NCBI GenBank assembly: GCA_049194865.1
Contig: JBLZWL010000004.1
Span: forward strand, 26,829 to 90,828
Source of the DNA: Myxococcus terminator_A
Lineage (GTDB): Bacteria > Myxococcota > Myxococcia > Myxococcales > Myxococcaceae
Reading direction: 5' to 3'
DNA length: 64,000 bases
The position numbers and the translations under genes were made by a program. The notes under the pieces are model-generated. The model was not told where the DNA came from, ran no database searches, and saw nothing but the letters and a program-made list of their open reading frames with translations. Below, piece after piece: positions 54,043-63,171 of this stretch (position 1 is its first letter; every line of letters begins with the position of its first letter).

Positions 54043-54843
54043 CTACGGAGGCGGCCCCTCTTCGCGCTCGAACTGGAAGGTCTGCTTCGTCGCGTCGTCC
54101 AGCGTCAGTGTGAGCGCGCCCTCCTCGAAGTCCCACCGGTACGAGCCGCCCTTGAACTTCACCTTCGAGCGCGACAGGGGGATGACCCGTTTCGCACCGC
54201 AAACGGGGCCCACGGCCTGACCGTCCTTGGCGAGCAGCTTCACGTGGTGCTCCCCCAGCGGCTCCACCAGGCCCCAGGCGCGGACGACCAGCGCATTGCC
54301 CTGTCCCAGCGTCGCGTCCTTCAGCGCCGTTCGCAGGACGAAACACCCCGAGGACGTGATTCGCAGCGTGCGCGCATAGTCCGCGCGAGGCTGGGCCTCG
54401 ATGCGCGTGAAGCCTCCGTCCGTGACTTCAGGCAGGCTGGCGGCCGTCAGTCGCCACTCGCCCACCAGCTTGTCGGGCACGGCCTTCGTCGAGGAGGCCT
54501 GGCCCTGACACGGGTCCTTCATCTCCTTCTCCGGACTCGGCGGCGCGGGCTCGAAGGCCTTCTGGCACGTGGGGCCGCACGTGCGCGCCGAGCACTGGGT
54601 GTCGTCCGGCGCGCAGCCCGCCTTCAAGGTGCAGGACTTGAGTCGGTCCAGCGACTGCTCGCAGCCCTCGCGCAGACACCGGTCCACGCACTCGGGCTCG
54701 ATGCACTCGGCCACGCACACCCAGTTGGCGCTGCCACAGACACCCGCCACGGTGCGAGGAGGCCCGGAGGCCTCCTGTGCCAGCGCGGAGAAGGAGCAGC
54801 TCAACAGAACCGCCAGGACGAAGGACCCACGAGAGGAGCGCAT
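54043..54843 (-). CDS. Cys-rich secreted protein with lipocalin-like C-terminal half
   Basis: A 266-residue protein from the ATG at 54843. Residues 1-22 form a Sec signal (MRSSRGSFVLAVLLSCSFSALAQ). Residues 30-115 hold about 12 cysteines in tight spacing (VCGSANWVCVAECIEPEC, DRCLREGC, CTLKAGCAPDDTQC, ARTCGPTCQ), so it is disulfide-bonded. Residues 125-266 form a beta-rich domain (VGEWRLTAASLPEV, YARTLRITSSGCFVLRT, VKFKGGSYRWDFEEGALTLTLDD) of the kind seen in lipocalin-like stress proteins. It is not assigned to a named family. Confidence 0.75.
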   Translation of the reverse strand: MRSSRGSFVLAVLLSCSFSALAQEASGPPRTVAGVCGSANWVCVAECIEPECVDRCLREGCEQSLDRLKSCTLKAGCAPDDTQCSARTCGPTCQKAFEPAPPSPEKEMKDPCQGQASSTKAVPDKLVGEWRLTAASLPEVTDGGFTRIEAQPRADYARTLRITSSGCFVLRTALKDATLGQGNALVVRAWGLVEPLGEHHVKLLAKDGQAVGPVCGAKRVIPLSRSKVKFKGGSYRWDFEEGALTLTLDDATKQTFQFEREEGPPP

Positions 54844-54932
54844 GCCGTGGGGCAAACTAGGCACGGCCCCTCCGGGGCGAAGCCCTGGCGTCGGGTGGGA
54901 TGTCCACCCCCGAGCACTGCCTGCCTGAGCCC

Positions 54933-55931
54933 TCAGCAGAAGTTCCAGCGCCAGGTGCCCACATCCGAGGGGTCCGCCAGCTCCAGCTCGAAGGCGAGTG
55001 TCTCGTAGCGAGCGAACTCGCGGGAGTCCACGCGCAAGAGCGTCATGCCCGCGTGGTTCTGCCCGCGCAGCGGCGACACCGTGAAGGACAGCTCCGCGTC
55101 GAAGGCGACCTTGTAGAAGAGGCAGAAGCCATCCACGCGCCCCTCCTCCACCACCGGCCGCTCGAAGCGCACGCGGTGCGGCAGCCCATCCGTCGCCATC
55201 GTCTCCAAATCGAAGGCGAAGGCGGGCTCCGGGTCGCACAGCAGGTGGTCCACTTCGTACGAGCGCACGACGCGCGTGAAGTACGACGGGTTCATCGCCT
55301 CGCGCAGCGTCTGCAGGCAGCTGTAGTCCACGCTGGGGAAGCGCTGGCTCCAGATGAAGGGGATGCACGCCTCGTCGCGAAGCTGCACCGGCTCCACGAA
55401 GACCTCGAAGCGATTGGGGAGGATGCGCCCGCCGGGCCGCAGCAGCCGGGAGCGCAGGTCCAACATCCGGGGCACCAGCCCCGCGTCGAAGAGGGCCTCG
55501 CCCAGCAAGTCGTGCAGCAGCACGTCCACCTTCTCCGGGGCCTGGAAGTTCCAGGGGTGCGAGCGCACGAAGTCGATGTTCTCCAACCCGTTGCGCCGCG
55601 CCACCCACTGCGCGGTGTCCAACAGCCGCGAGCCGTCCACCGCGTACAGCCGGCGGGGATGTCGGCTCGCCGCCAGGAAGGTGCGCAGCCCCGTCCCGGT
55701 GCAGACATCCATCACCACCTGCCCGGGCTTCACGTAGCGCTCGCACGCCTTCTGCCACGCCAGCACGCGCGCCGGGTCCGCCAGCGCCGAGTCCTGCGGC
55801 GCGGGGCTCGACAGCGACAGGCTGTCCGGCACCACGTTGCGCAACGGCAACTGGGACACCAACGGCAGGTGGCTCAAACGAGAACGCAGGTCCATCAACG
55901 CCTGCCGCGGCAGGTCGAGCAGATTGGGCAT
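54933..55931 (-). CDS. PRMT-like class I SAM methyltransferase
   Basis: A 332-residue methyltransferase. VVMDVCTGTGLRTFLAAS is SAM motif I (E/DxGxGxG form), LYAVDGSRLLDTAQWVARRNGL is motif II, VDVLLHDLLGEALFD is a catalytic-loop equivalent of the protein arginine methyltransferase double-E region (D-x-L-L-G-E-x-L-F-D), and LRPGGRILPNRFEVFVEPVQL continues the PRMT pattern. The C-terminal beta barrel is also PRMT-like. The substrate is unknown. It lies 176 bases from the MMT-like gene on the same strand. Confidence 0.82.
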   Translation of the reverse strand: MPNLLDLPRQALMDLRSRLSHLPLVSQLPLRNVVPDSLSLSSPAPQDSALADPARVLAWQKACERYVKPGQVVMDVCTGTGLRTFLAASRHPRRLYAVDGSRLLDTAQWVARRNGLENIDFVRSHPWNFQAPEKVDVLLHDLLGEALFDAGLVPRMLDLRSRLLRPGGRILPNRFEVFVEPVQLRDEACIPFIWSQRFPSVDYSCLQTLREAMNPSYFTRVVRSYEVDHLLCDPEPAFAFDLETMATDGLPHRVRFERPVVEEGRVDGFCLFYKVAFDAELSFTVSPLRGQNHAGMTLLRVDSREFARYETLAFELELADPSDVGTWRWNFC

Positions 55932-56107
55932 GACACCCCCCGAGATGTGAGTCGAAGCCCCTGTTTCCGAGCAACGCTCAGAAACCTGGATTCCCTACCA
56001 TGATGGAAATTCAAGCCCCAGCCCATCCAGCGAGGGGGCTGGGTCTGTGTCCCCGCTTGAACGGCGCTCCGGTTCACCAACCAACAAGAGGGCCCGCGTC
56101 GGGCGAC

Positions 56108-59100
56108 TCAGGAGCCGACGACGAGCTTCGCGCCGAACGCCTTCAGGCGCTCACATGCCTTCACCAGCTTCTCCCGGGGAATGGAGAACACGGCGCGCAC
56201 GCGCTCGGGGTCCGAGCACCAGGGCCCGCCGTTGAGCACCACGTGCGTGTGCGCATAGACGATGGCTGGCAGGTTCTCCGGCGTGAGCCTCTCGCCGTCG
56301 ACCTCGCGGCCCAGCCAGGCCGTCATGCGCGGGGCCAGGAAGAGTCCTCCCGCGTCGCCTCCCTCCGAGCGCCCATCCGCGGGCAGTGCCTGCGCCAGCA
56401 GCTCGCGCTTCTCCGCCAGCTCGCGCCGCATCTTCGTCAGGAAGCCGCGCAGCGAGCGGTGCCGCGCGCCATAGAGGAGCTGTCCGTCCGGGCTGCGGGC
56501 ATAGGCCGCGTACAGGTACGCCGCCGCGCGCGCGGTGACGAGGTGCAACACGCCCGGGCCTCCGTCGCGCACCGCCGAGGCCAGCGCCCTGTCCCGCGTC
56601 GCCAGCCACCCCACGCGCAGCCCACCGGCGGCGAACTCCTTGGACAGCCCGCCCAGCACCACGGTGCGCGCGCCCACGCCCGGCACCGCGCCCTCCAGCG
56701 TCACGGGACTGTGCACCGTCTCCGCCGTGGGGCTGGTGAGGTTGACCAGCCCGAAGATTTCATCGGACACCAGCAGGCACCGCTGCTCCACCACGTAGTT
56801 GGCCAGCGCCACCAGCTCCTCGCGGGCCACGTAGACGCCGGTGGGGTTGGCCGGCTGGGAGATGACGACGGCGTCCGGGCCACTGGCGCCCTGGCCGCGT
56901 CGCGCCAGCAGCTCCGCCAGCGTCCCCTCCTCCACCTGACAGCCGGCCGAGACGAACGTGGGCGGCAGCACGCCGTAGCAGGGCGTCACCACGAAGACCC
57001 GAGGCGCTCTCCCCAGTCGCTTGCGCAGGGCCACGCCCAGGTGGTGGATGAGCGGCCAGACGCCCGGTGCCATGACCAGCTCCTCGGGCGTATACCGGAC
57101 GGCGCGCGTCTCCAGGAGGAAGGCCGCCACGGCCTCGGACAGGCCCGTCTGCGCGCCCGTGTCGCGCGGCGCGGCGGCGGCGGCGATGAGGCCCTCCACC
57201 AGCGGCTGCGGCAGCACGCCTTCATTCTCTCCGTAGTCCAGCCGCACCAGCTCCGCGTCGTCCTCGCGGAACACCTTGGGCGCGAACGCGGGGAAGTTCG
57301 CCAGCGTGTGGATGCGGGAGGAGCGCGGCAGCGGCACCACCGGCACGCGGCGCGGCCCGGGCGGCTCCGGCTCCGCGAAGGAGATGCGGAACGACAGCAG
57401 GTCGGCGAACGTGCGCTCGTAGAACCACTGCGCCAGTGTGCTGATGCGCGAGTACGTCACCTCCGCCGCCACCTCCAGGTCTCCACGCAGCGGCTCCGGC
57501 ACGGGGAGCAGCAGCGTCAGCTCCAGGTCCGGCCACACCGCGTTCTTCACCAGGCCGTAGAGCACGACGAGGTTGGGCGAGTACGGCTCGCGCGCCAGGA
57601 ACTCGAACAGCGTGAGCGGCTCCACCTCGCCGGTGATGTTGAAGAAGGCGCTCTCGTCCAGCACCACCCAGATGCCGCGCTTGGCCGCCTCCGCGATGAT
57701 GTCGCGCAGCACGGCGAGGTTGGTGCGCTCGCCCTTCTCCACGGTGAGCAGCACCATCTTCACGTCGAACGCGGACAACAGCCGGCGAATCTCCTCCAGC
57801 GTCGTGTGCGTCACCGTGGCGCGCACGCCCGCCTTCTCCAGCGCCCGCGCGTAGAGCGGATGCAGGTTGCGCGACACCAGCACCTCATCGCCCACGTCGC
57901 ACGTGGCGAGCAGCAGCGAGTACACCGCCTGCTCCCGCTCGGGCGCGACGAACAGCTCCTGCTCCGCGAGCCTCAGGCCGAAGTAGCGCTCCAAATAGCG
58001 CACCACCTGGCCCCGGAACGACACGTCTCCGGCCTCGTGCGCGTAGGGCAACAGCGGCCCCTTCGCCAGCCGCTGCGACAGCGCGGAGACGAAGCCGAGC
58101 TGCTCGGGCGACGCGGCGCCCAGGTCCAGCTCCTCCTGGAGCGTGGGGATGCCCAGCTCGCGCAGGGACTGACGCAAGGCCAGCGTCTCGCGCGGGCGCG
58201 ACAGGTGCGCCTCCCAGACCGCGACTTCGTGCCACACCGCGTGCCCGGACTGCAGCCACCCCAGCGCCGTGGCCGCCCGCAGCGGCTCCGGGCTGCGGGC
58301 CTCCATGAAGAACTCGAACTCACGTCCGGTGCGCTGCTCCAGCGCCACCAGCGGACGGATGTCCGTGTCCGCCGCCTGCCTCACCCGCCGGGCCACGCGC
58401 ACCCGCGTGGTGAAGCCGCGCCGGGTGAACATGCGCTCGATGATGGGGCGGCCCGGACGGCCCGCGAGGTTGAGCAGCAGCTTGCCCGTGGGCGCCAGCC
58501 GCTCCGGAGCCTCGTCGAGCAGCCGCGCGATGAGCCCCAGACCGAAGTGGTCCTCGTACACGTTCTGCAACGTGCAGTAGTTGGAGAGGTCATACAGCGC
58601 CTGCTCATCCGCCTGGGACAGCTCGCCGGGCGGCTCGTCCGTGCGCAGCACCTGGGGGATGCAGCCCACCACGAAGTCCCATGCGGGCTCCGCGGGCACG
58701 CCGCGCAGCAAGTCACTCTCCGCGAAGGAGAGGCGGGACACGAGCGCCTCATCGCCGTTGAGCCACGCGTTGCAACGCGCGACGACGGGCGAGTGCGGGT
58801 TGAGGTCCGCGCCGTGGATGTGCGCCAGCTTCGTGAACTTCGCCAGCGCGAGGCAAATCCATCCCGAGCCCGCCCCCACCTCCACTAGTCGCTTGCCCGC
58901 GTACTCGTCCAGGGGAACGCTGAGCAGCCCTTCCAGGAAGGTGTAGGCCCAGGACTCGGGCGCGAAGATGGAGGGCAGCAGGAACAGCTCCAGGTGCTCC
59001 TGGGACGTGCCCGCCACCACCGTCACCGTCACCAGTTGCAGGGGCGCGGACTCAGGCTGCTCCCGCGACAGGTCCGCCAGCTCGCGCAGCTCCACCCGGG

Positions 59101-59191
59101 CCCGGGTACGCCGCTCCGGGTGGGCCAGATCCTCCGACAGTGCGCGCAGCAGGTGGAAGGCCTCTCGGGGGGAGGAGGGATAGGTCGGCAT
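56108..59191 (-). CDS. Plant-type methionine S-methyltransferase-like protein (methyltransferase + tandem aminotransferase-like domains)
   Basis: A 1,027-residue protein from the ATG at 59191. Residues 60-290 form a SAM methyltransferase: PSIFAPESWAYTFLEGL, VEVGAGSGWICLALAKF (motif I, Glu104-Gly110), ADLNPHS, VGCIPQVL, LSNYCTLQNVYEDHFGLGLI, GRPGRPIIERMFTRRGF and ADTDIRP. These blocks agree in order with those I know from plant methionine S-methyltransferase, which makes S-methylmethionine. The remainder is two aminotransferase-like modules. The first has YGLVKN in place of a PLP site. The second has SQPANPTGVY, SDEIF (usual Tyr is Phe) and GGLSKEFAAGGLRVGW with a possible Schiff-base Lys851. 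Length and domain order match the plant enzyme, unlike the short bacterial MmtN. The substrate assignment is inferred. Confidence 0.8.
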   Translation of the reverse strand: MPTYPSSPREAFHLLRALSEDLAHPERRTRARVELRELADLSREQPESAPLQLVTVTVVAGTSQEHLELFLLPSIFAPESWAYTFLEGLLSVPLDEYAGKRLVEVGAGSGWICLALAKFTKLAHIHGADLNPHSPVVARCNAWLNGDEALVSRLSFAESDLLRGVPAEPAWDFVVGCIPQVLRTDEPPGELSQADEQALYDLSNYCTLQNVYEDHFGLGLIARLLDEAPERLAPTGKLLLNLAGRPGRPIIERMFTRRGFTTRVRVARRVRQAADTDIRPLVALEQRTGREFEFFMEARSPEPLRAATALGWLQSGHAVWHEVAVWEAHLSRPRETLALRQSLRELGIPTLQEELDLGAASPEQLGFVSALSQRLAKGPLLPYAHEAGDVSFRGQVVRYLERYFGLRLAEQELFVAPEREQAVYSLLLATCDVGDEVLVSRNLHPLYARALEKAGVRATVTHTTLEEIRRLLSAFDVKMVLLTVEKGERTNLAVLRDIIAEAAKRGIWVVLDESAFFNITGEVEPLTLFEFLAREPYSPNLVVLYGLVKNAVWPDLELTLLLPVPEPLRGDLEVAAEVTYSRISTLAQWFYERTFADLLSFRISFAEPEPPGPRRVPVVPLPRSSRIHTLANFPAFAPKVFREDDAELVRLDYGENEGVLPQPLVEGLIAAAAAPRDTGAQTGLSEAVAAFLLETRAVRYTPEELVMAPGVWPLIHHLGVALRKRLGRAPRVFVVTPCYGVLPPTFVSAGCQVEEGTLAELLARRGQGASGPDAVVISQPANPTGVYVAREELVALANYVVEQRCLLVSDEIFGLVNLTSPTAETVHSPVTLEGAVPGVGARTVVLGGLSKEFAAGGLRVGWLATRDRALASAVRDGGPGVLHLVTARAAAYLYAAYARSPDGQLLYGARHRSLRGFLTKMRRELAEKRELLAQALPADGRSEGGDAGGLFLAPRMTAWLGREVDGERLTPENLPAIVYAHTHVVLNGGPWCSDPERVRAVFSIPREKLVKACERLKAFGAKLVVGS

Positions 59192-59398
59192 GGCGCGCGG
59201 ACTGTCCCGGGCCCACCGCCCTGTGTCAACGCGCGCGTGGCGTGCGAACGCAACCCTTTGTCGCCGTGGCTCCAATCAAGGTTCGGCCTCTCGTTCGTAA
59301 TAGGGAATGCGGTGGGTGGGTTGGACGGGAAGGGACGGCTGGAGACGATGAAGTCGGTCACGCTTGTGGACAGACCCCGTGGTGGAGAGGGGGCACTG

Positions 59399-59815
59399 AT
59401 GGAACTCAGCTTCTGGTCGCCGGCCAAGGCCGGCATGCAGGGGATGATGAGCACTCAGCCGATGCGAAACAGGGTCTTCCGGGACCCCGTGCGTGTCCGG
59501 TGGGAGTCGCAGCCCTGGCGTCGTCAGCTGCGCAATCCGGAGGAGTTCGAGACGCCGGTGTCGCGCGCGGCGCTGGTGAAGTCGCTGCAGGACGAGCACC
59601 TGGACGTGGACGCGGAAGTCGCCCGCTTCGCGGGAGTGGGGGAAGACGCCGACTGCATCAGCATCGCGCAGGTGGTGCGCTTCGCTGATCTCCTGGTGCG
59701 GCGCATGACGCTGGCGGAGTCGGATGACCAGATGCTCCAGCTGGCGCATCTGCGCCGCAACGCCGAGGACCTGGCGGAGCGGATGATTGAGTGGGCCAAC
59801 CTCGGCCGGCTGTAA
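59399..59815 (+). CDS. Hypothetical protein
   Basis: A 138-residue protein; the start at 59399 has AGAGGG seven bases upstream. An earlier ATG at 59348 and a later one near MQGMMS are also possible. The C-terminal 100 residues are charged and helical (LRNPEEFETPVSRAALVKSLQDEHLDVDAEVARFAG, ADLLVRRMTLAESDDQMLQLAHLRRNAEDLAERMIEWANLG). No family recognised. The 295-base gap after it, before the gene at 60111, holds no evident feature. Confidence 0.62.
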   Translation: MELSFWSPAKAGMQGMMSTQPMRNRVFRDPVRVRWESQPWRRQLRNPEEFETPVSRAALVKSLQDEHLDVDAEVARFAGVGEDADCISIAQVVRFADLLVRRMTLAESDDQMLQLAHLRRNAEDLAERMIEWANLGRL

Positions 59816-60110
59816 CGAAACACCGTTGAGACATTCCCGTCTTCGCTCGATGAAGAGGACGGGAGGGGGACCGGTGGAGCAGAGGTGCGGACGGGTTCCG
59901 CGCTTCTGCTTCACCGGGGTAGCACGAGGGGCGGACGGTAGAGAAGCGCTCGGCAACCTCAAGACAGGCGAGCAGGCGAGTTGCGCGGGGCTTCACCTGG
60001 AGCGCCATCGTCCACCACTGGCCGTTCGCCCAGGGGCTTCGCCCTGTTCCGGCCCGCGTGAGCACGCGAGTGTCTTGACAGAGGTGGAGGAGCGCTGCTC
60101 TCACAGGGGC

Positions 60111-61505
60111 ATGTTCTCCTCGCTCGTCCTCGCCGCCGCGCTGGCGGCTGCTCCTGCTCCTCGCACCGCCGCGTCGGCCCAGACGGTCGTCCACATTCCC
60201 AAGCTGGATGCGTTGACGGGGCTCTCCGCCTTCCTGGAGCGCGCGGGCACCTATGCCGCGCTGCTGCGTCCCTCTGCGTGGAGCGCGGAGCTGCACCCGT
60301 TCCTCACCATCGACCCGACGCGGCCGGAGACGCTCACGGCGATGGGCCTGGATGCGAAGGGGCCGGCCACGGTGTCGCTGCGCGTGGACGGCCGTGTGTC
60401 CTGCATGCGCGTGTCGGACGCGAAGGTGTTCCAGCAGAAGGCGGCGGAGGCCATGGCGGAGGCGGGAGGCGCGGAGGCGACGCCGGCCACGGCGAAGGGC
60501 GTGACGACGGTGAGCACGACGCGCGCCGCGGGCGGGGCGATGGGCTATGCGCTCAAGGGGCAGGAGGTCTGCGCCTTCGGAGCGACGGATGCGGGTGCCG
60601 CCGCGCTGCTGAAGGAGTCCGTGAGGCTGGTGGGCAAGGCGCCCGTGCCGGACGCGCGACTGAGCAAGGTGGCGGGGGTGGCGTTCCTCGCCACGGGTGA
60701 GACGGTGGTGGGGCTGGACGGTACGGCGAGCGCGCTGAAGGTGGATGGCACGGCGATGAAGCTGCCGCTGCCGCCCTTCCAGGCGAAGAGCAACAGTCCC
60801 TACGCGGCGATGAAGCCGGAGGGGCTGCTGTTCTCACGCGTGGCGGTGGCGCCAGCAGGCGTGGAGCAGGCCGTGGGCTCGCTGCGCGCGACCATCCAGG
60901 CCATCTGCGCGAAGTGTCCCAAGGAGCAGGTGCAGGCCTCGACGGACGCCGTGGCGAAGCAGCTCACGGGCAACATGCTGGTGAACATGAGCAACGTGCA
61001 GGTGCGTGGCTCGCTGCGGACGCAGGAGGGGCGCTTCTTCGCGGTGAAGCAGGCGCTGGTGGCGGAGGTGAAGGACGCGGCGGCGGTGAAGCAGGCGCTG
61101 GCGCCGCTGGGCGCGTTGCCCGGGGCGAAGGTGCTGGAGGACGGCTGGGCGCTCTTGGTGAAGGGTGGGAGCGTGCTCGTGCGGCAGAAGGGCAAGCACC
61201 TGGTGGTGGGCAACGACGACGCGGTGATGCAGGCGACGATGGCGGCGCTGCCGGAGACGACGGCGAAGCTGGAGCGCGCGGCGGACTTCTCGCTGGACCC
61301 GAGGCTGCTCGCGCGCGGGCTCTCCCAGGTGTCGCTGGCGGACATCATGTCGGACGAGAACCTCGCCGCGCTCTTCGCGGTCAGCTCCGAGCTGGGCCCG
61401 TTGCTGACGCGCAGTGAGCGAATCACGGGCTGGCTGGACAGCGCGCCCGGAGGCGCCCACCGCTTCGTCTTCGACTGGACGCTGCTGCCGGACGAGGTGC
61501 GCTAG
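60111..61505 (+). CDS. Exported hypothetical protein, DUF3352-like layout
   Basis: A 464-residue protein from the ATG at 60111. An N-terminal signal peptide (MFSSLVLAAALAAAPAPRTAASAQ) is followed by a mostly alpha/beta domain of repeated halves: DARLSKVAGVAFLATGETVVGLDGTASALKVDG, and later KQALVAEVKDAAAVKQALAPLGALPGAKVLEDGWALLVKGGSVLV. A lone CAKCPKEQ motif lies mid-protein. The layout resembles exported DUF3352-type proteins, though no motif proves it. No neighbour suggests a function. Confidence 0.7.
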   Translation: MFSSLVLAAALAAAPAPRTAASAQTVVHIPKLDALTGLSAFLERAGTYAALLRPSAWSAELHPFLTIDPTRPETLTAMGLDAKGPATVSLRVDGRVSCMRVSDAKVFQQKAAEAMAEAGGAEATPATAKGVTTVSTTRAAGGAMGYALKGQEVCAFGATDAGAAALLKESVRLVGKAPVPDARLSKVAGVAFLATGETVVGLDGTASALKVDGTAMKLPLPPFQAKSNSPYAAMKPEGLLFSRVAVAPAGVEQAVGSLRATIQAICAKCPKEQVQASTDAVAKQLTGNMLVNMSNVQVRGSLRTQEGRFFAVKQALVAEVKDAAAVKQALAPLGALPGAKVLEDGWALLVKGGSVLVRQKGKHLVVGNDDAVMQATMAALPETTAKLERAADFSLDPRLLARGLSQVSLADIMSDENLAALFAVSSELGPLLTRSERITGWLDSAPGGAHRFVFDWTLLPDEVR

Positions 61506-61524
61506 CGCGCGGCACAAACGGCGG

Positions 61525-62253
61525 CTAGCGCGCCGCCACGGCCCGAAACACGGCTCCGTCCAGCGACAGCCGTGTCACCGCATCGACGAGGTGCTCCGTG
61601 GCGATGATGATGCCCGGAGCATCCGCCAGCCGGAACAGGTCCACACCCTCGGGAAGCGTCGCCGTGTCGAGGACGATGGGCTCCGGAAGGGGCCCCTCGG
61701 CATCACTGATTCCGCACCTGGGACACGGCGGCTTGCGCGTCCAGGTCAAGGCATCGGGATGAAACCGGCCCTGCACGCCCAGTTGCAGGTTCAGCAGCAT
61801 CGGCGGGTTCTTCGTCCTGAAACGCACGGAGACCGCACTCCCCTGGAGTCCCCGAGCGCCCGCGTCGCGGAGCCGGGCCAGCGCGTCCTCTCGAATGCAC
61901 AGGGACCAGTTCGCGGGCAGGAAGAACGAGCCGAAGCTGCCCGAACCGGTTCCTGTCAGCGGGCCCAGCTCCGTTCCGGCATCAAGCACCGCATTCATGG
62001 GTGCCAGCGGGCGCACCAGCTCACGCAACCGCTCGAGTTCGTCCAAGGGGACAGGAGACGGGTCAGACAGGCGCGCTTGCTCCGCGGGCGGGAGGCTCGA
62101 CAGGTCGACGCACGGATATTCGAGGCCCAGCGTGGCGCCGCCCAAGCCACACAGCGGGCAGGGCTCCACGCCCGGAAGTCCCCACCGATGCGTGGCATTC
62201 AGCTCGCCCGAATACCGCGACGACAGGTCTTGCTCGACTCGGAAGTACTTCAT
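61525..62253 (-). CDS. SitI6-family double-CXXCG immunity protein (orphan)
   Basis: A 242-residue protein of the myxobacterial double-CXXCG paralogous family. The two zinc-type motifs CPLCG (Cys32/35) and CPRCG (Cys177/180) define the family. N-terminal MKYFRVEQDLSSRYSGELNATHRWGLPGVEPC and the internal CVDLSSLPPAEQARL are typical. Members such as SitI6 protect kin from the cognate SitA6 lipoprotein toxin exchanged by TraAB-dependent outer membrane exchange. No SitA-like lipoprotein toxin is adjacent here: the flanking genes are unrelated. It is an orphan immunity or immunity-like gene. Confidence 0.85.
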   Translation of the reverse strand: MKYFRVEQDLSSRYSGELNATHRWGLPGVEPCPLCGLGGATLGLEYPCVDLSSLPPAEQARLSDPSPVPLDELERLRELVRPLAPMNAVLDAGTELGPLTGTGSGSFGSFFLPANWSLCIREDALARLRDAGARGLQGSAVSVRFRTKNPPMLLNLQLGVQGRFHPDALTWTRKPPCPRCGISDAEGPLPEPIVLDTATLPEGVDLFRLADAPGIIIATEHLVDAVTRLSLDGAVFRAVAAR

Positions 62254-62369
62254 TCGCTGTCGCCGACCTCGGGGTCACGGCTCGTGGGTCATCACGTCGA
62301 GTGTACCGGAGCAAGAGGCTATCCTCGCCGCGTCGTACCCACACCCCAACACGACAACGAGAAGACTTC

Positions 62370-63104
62370 ATGACCCTGACGACACAGCCTCGACGGATGG
62401 CGAAGCGGACCGCGCTCGCGCTGATGGTGCTGGCCCCCGTGGCGGCCGGCGCGGTGAGCCAGAAGCTGCGCTACAAGTTCGACGCGGTGGCCAACCCTGT
62501 CACCACCGTGGTGGACGACAGCGGCAAGGGCCGCACCGGCACCGTGCAGACCGCGAACGGCGCCACCGTCGTCCCCGTGACGGGCTTCGACGGCTTGGGC
62601 ATCAAGTTCCCCGCCGTGTGCGACGGAACCGGCTGCCCCCTCGCGAACGTCACCACCCCCGACTCCGCCAGCCTCAATCCCGGCACCGCGCTCTTCACCT
62701 TCGGCGCCAGGGTGCGCCTCACCCTCGCGGACCTCTCCTCCGCGCACGGCTCCAACCTCGTGCAGAAGGGCCTCGCGAACACCGCCCAGTGGAAGATCCA
62801 GCTCGATGACGCCGTGCTCGGCAAGCCCAGCTGCGTCGTCCGCACCACCGGCGGCGTGGACCCCATCATCGTCAAGTCGTCCGTGGGCGTCGCCGATGGC
62901 ACCTGGCACAAGGTCGCCTGCCAGCGCACCAGCACCACGCTCACCATCCTCATCGACAACGTCGCGCGAGGCAGCGCGCTGCTCCCCTCCACCTACGACA
63001 TCAACCCCGTGGGCCAGCCCGTCAACGTCGGCGCCAAGAGCGTCGGCAACAACAACGACCAGTACCACGGCGAAATCGACGACGTTTACTTCAACATCGA
63101 CTGA
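62370..63104 (+). CDS. Exported LamG-domain protein
   Basis: A 244-residue protein. Residues 1-30 form a signal peptide (MAKRTALALMVLAPVAAGA after a short extra N-terminus; MAKR at residue 10 is an alternative start). The rest is a concanavalin/LamG-like jelly roll: LRYKFDAVANPVTTVVDDSGKGRTGTVQ at the start, ALFTFGARVRLTLADL, SNLVQKGLANTAQWKIQLDD, DGTWHKVACQRTSTTLTILIDNVARGS (HKVAC, LTILID) and the closing EIDDVYFNID. It is likely a secreted carbohydrate- or protein-binding module; no catalytic domain is attached. Confidence 0.85.
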   Translation: MTLTTQPRRMAKRTALALMVLAPVAAGAVSQKLRYKFDAVANPVTTVVDDSGKGRTGTVQTANGATVVPVTGFDGLGIKFPAVCDGTGCPLANVTTPDSASLNPGTALFTFGARVRLTLADLSSAHGSNLVQKGLANTAQWKIQLDDAVLGKPSCVVRTTGGVDPIIVKSSVGVADGTWHKVACQRTSTTLTILIDNVARGSALLPSTYDINPVGQPVNVGAKSVGNNNDQYHGEIDDVYFNID

Positions 63105-63129
63105 AGCCACGCCAAACCCCAAGGCGCAT

Positions 63130-63163
63130 CGAGCCTCCGAAACACAAACACCTCGGAGGCTCG
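63130..63163. terminator. Bidirectional hairpin terminator between convergent genes
   Basis: A perfect 11-bp stem (CGAGCCTCCGA / TCGGAGGCTCG) with a 12-nt A/C-rich loop fills the 67-base gap between the LamG gene and the convergent site-2 protease gene. No T-run follows on either strand. Confidence 0.6.
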
Positions 63164-63171
63164 ACCTTCCA

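Noticed and set aside
56000..58888. Long plus-strand open frame of 962 codons across the MMT-like gene
   Set aside because: It is antisense to a gene with clear domains; its translation is rich in Arg, His and Gln without motif, the usual shadow in high-GC DNA.
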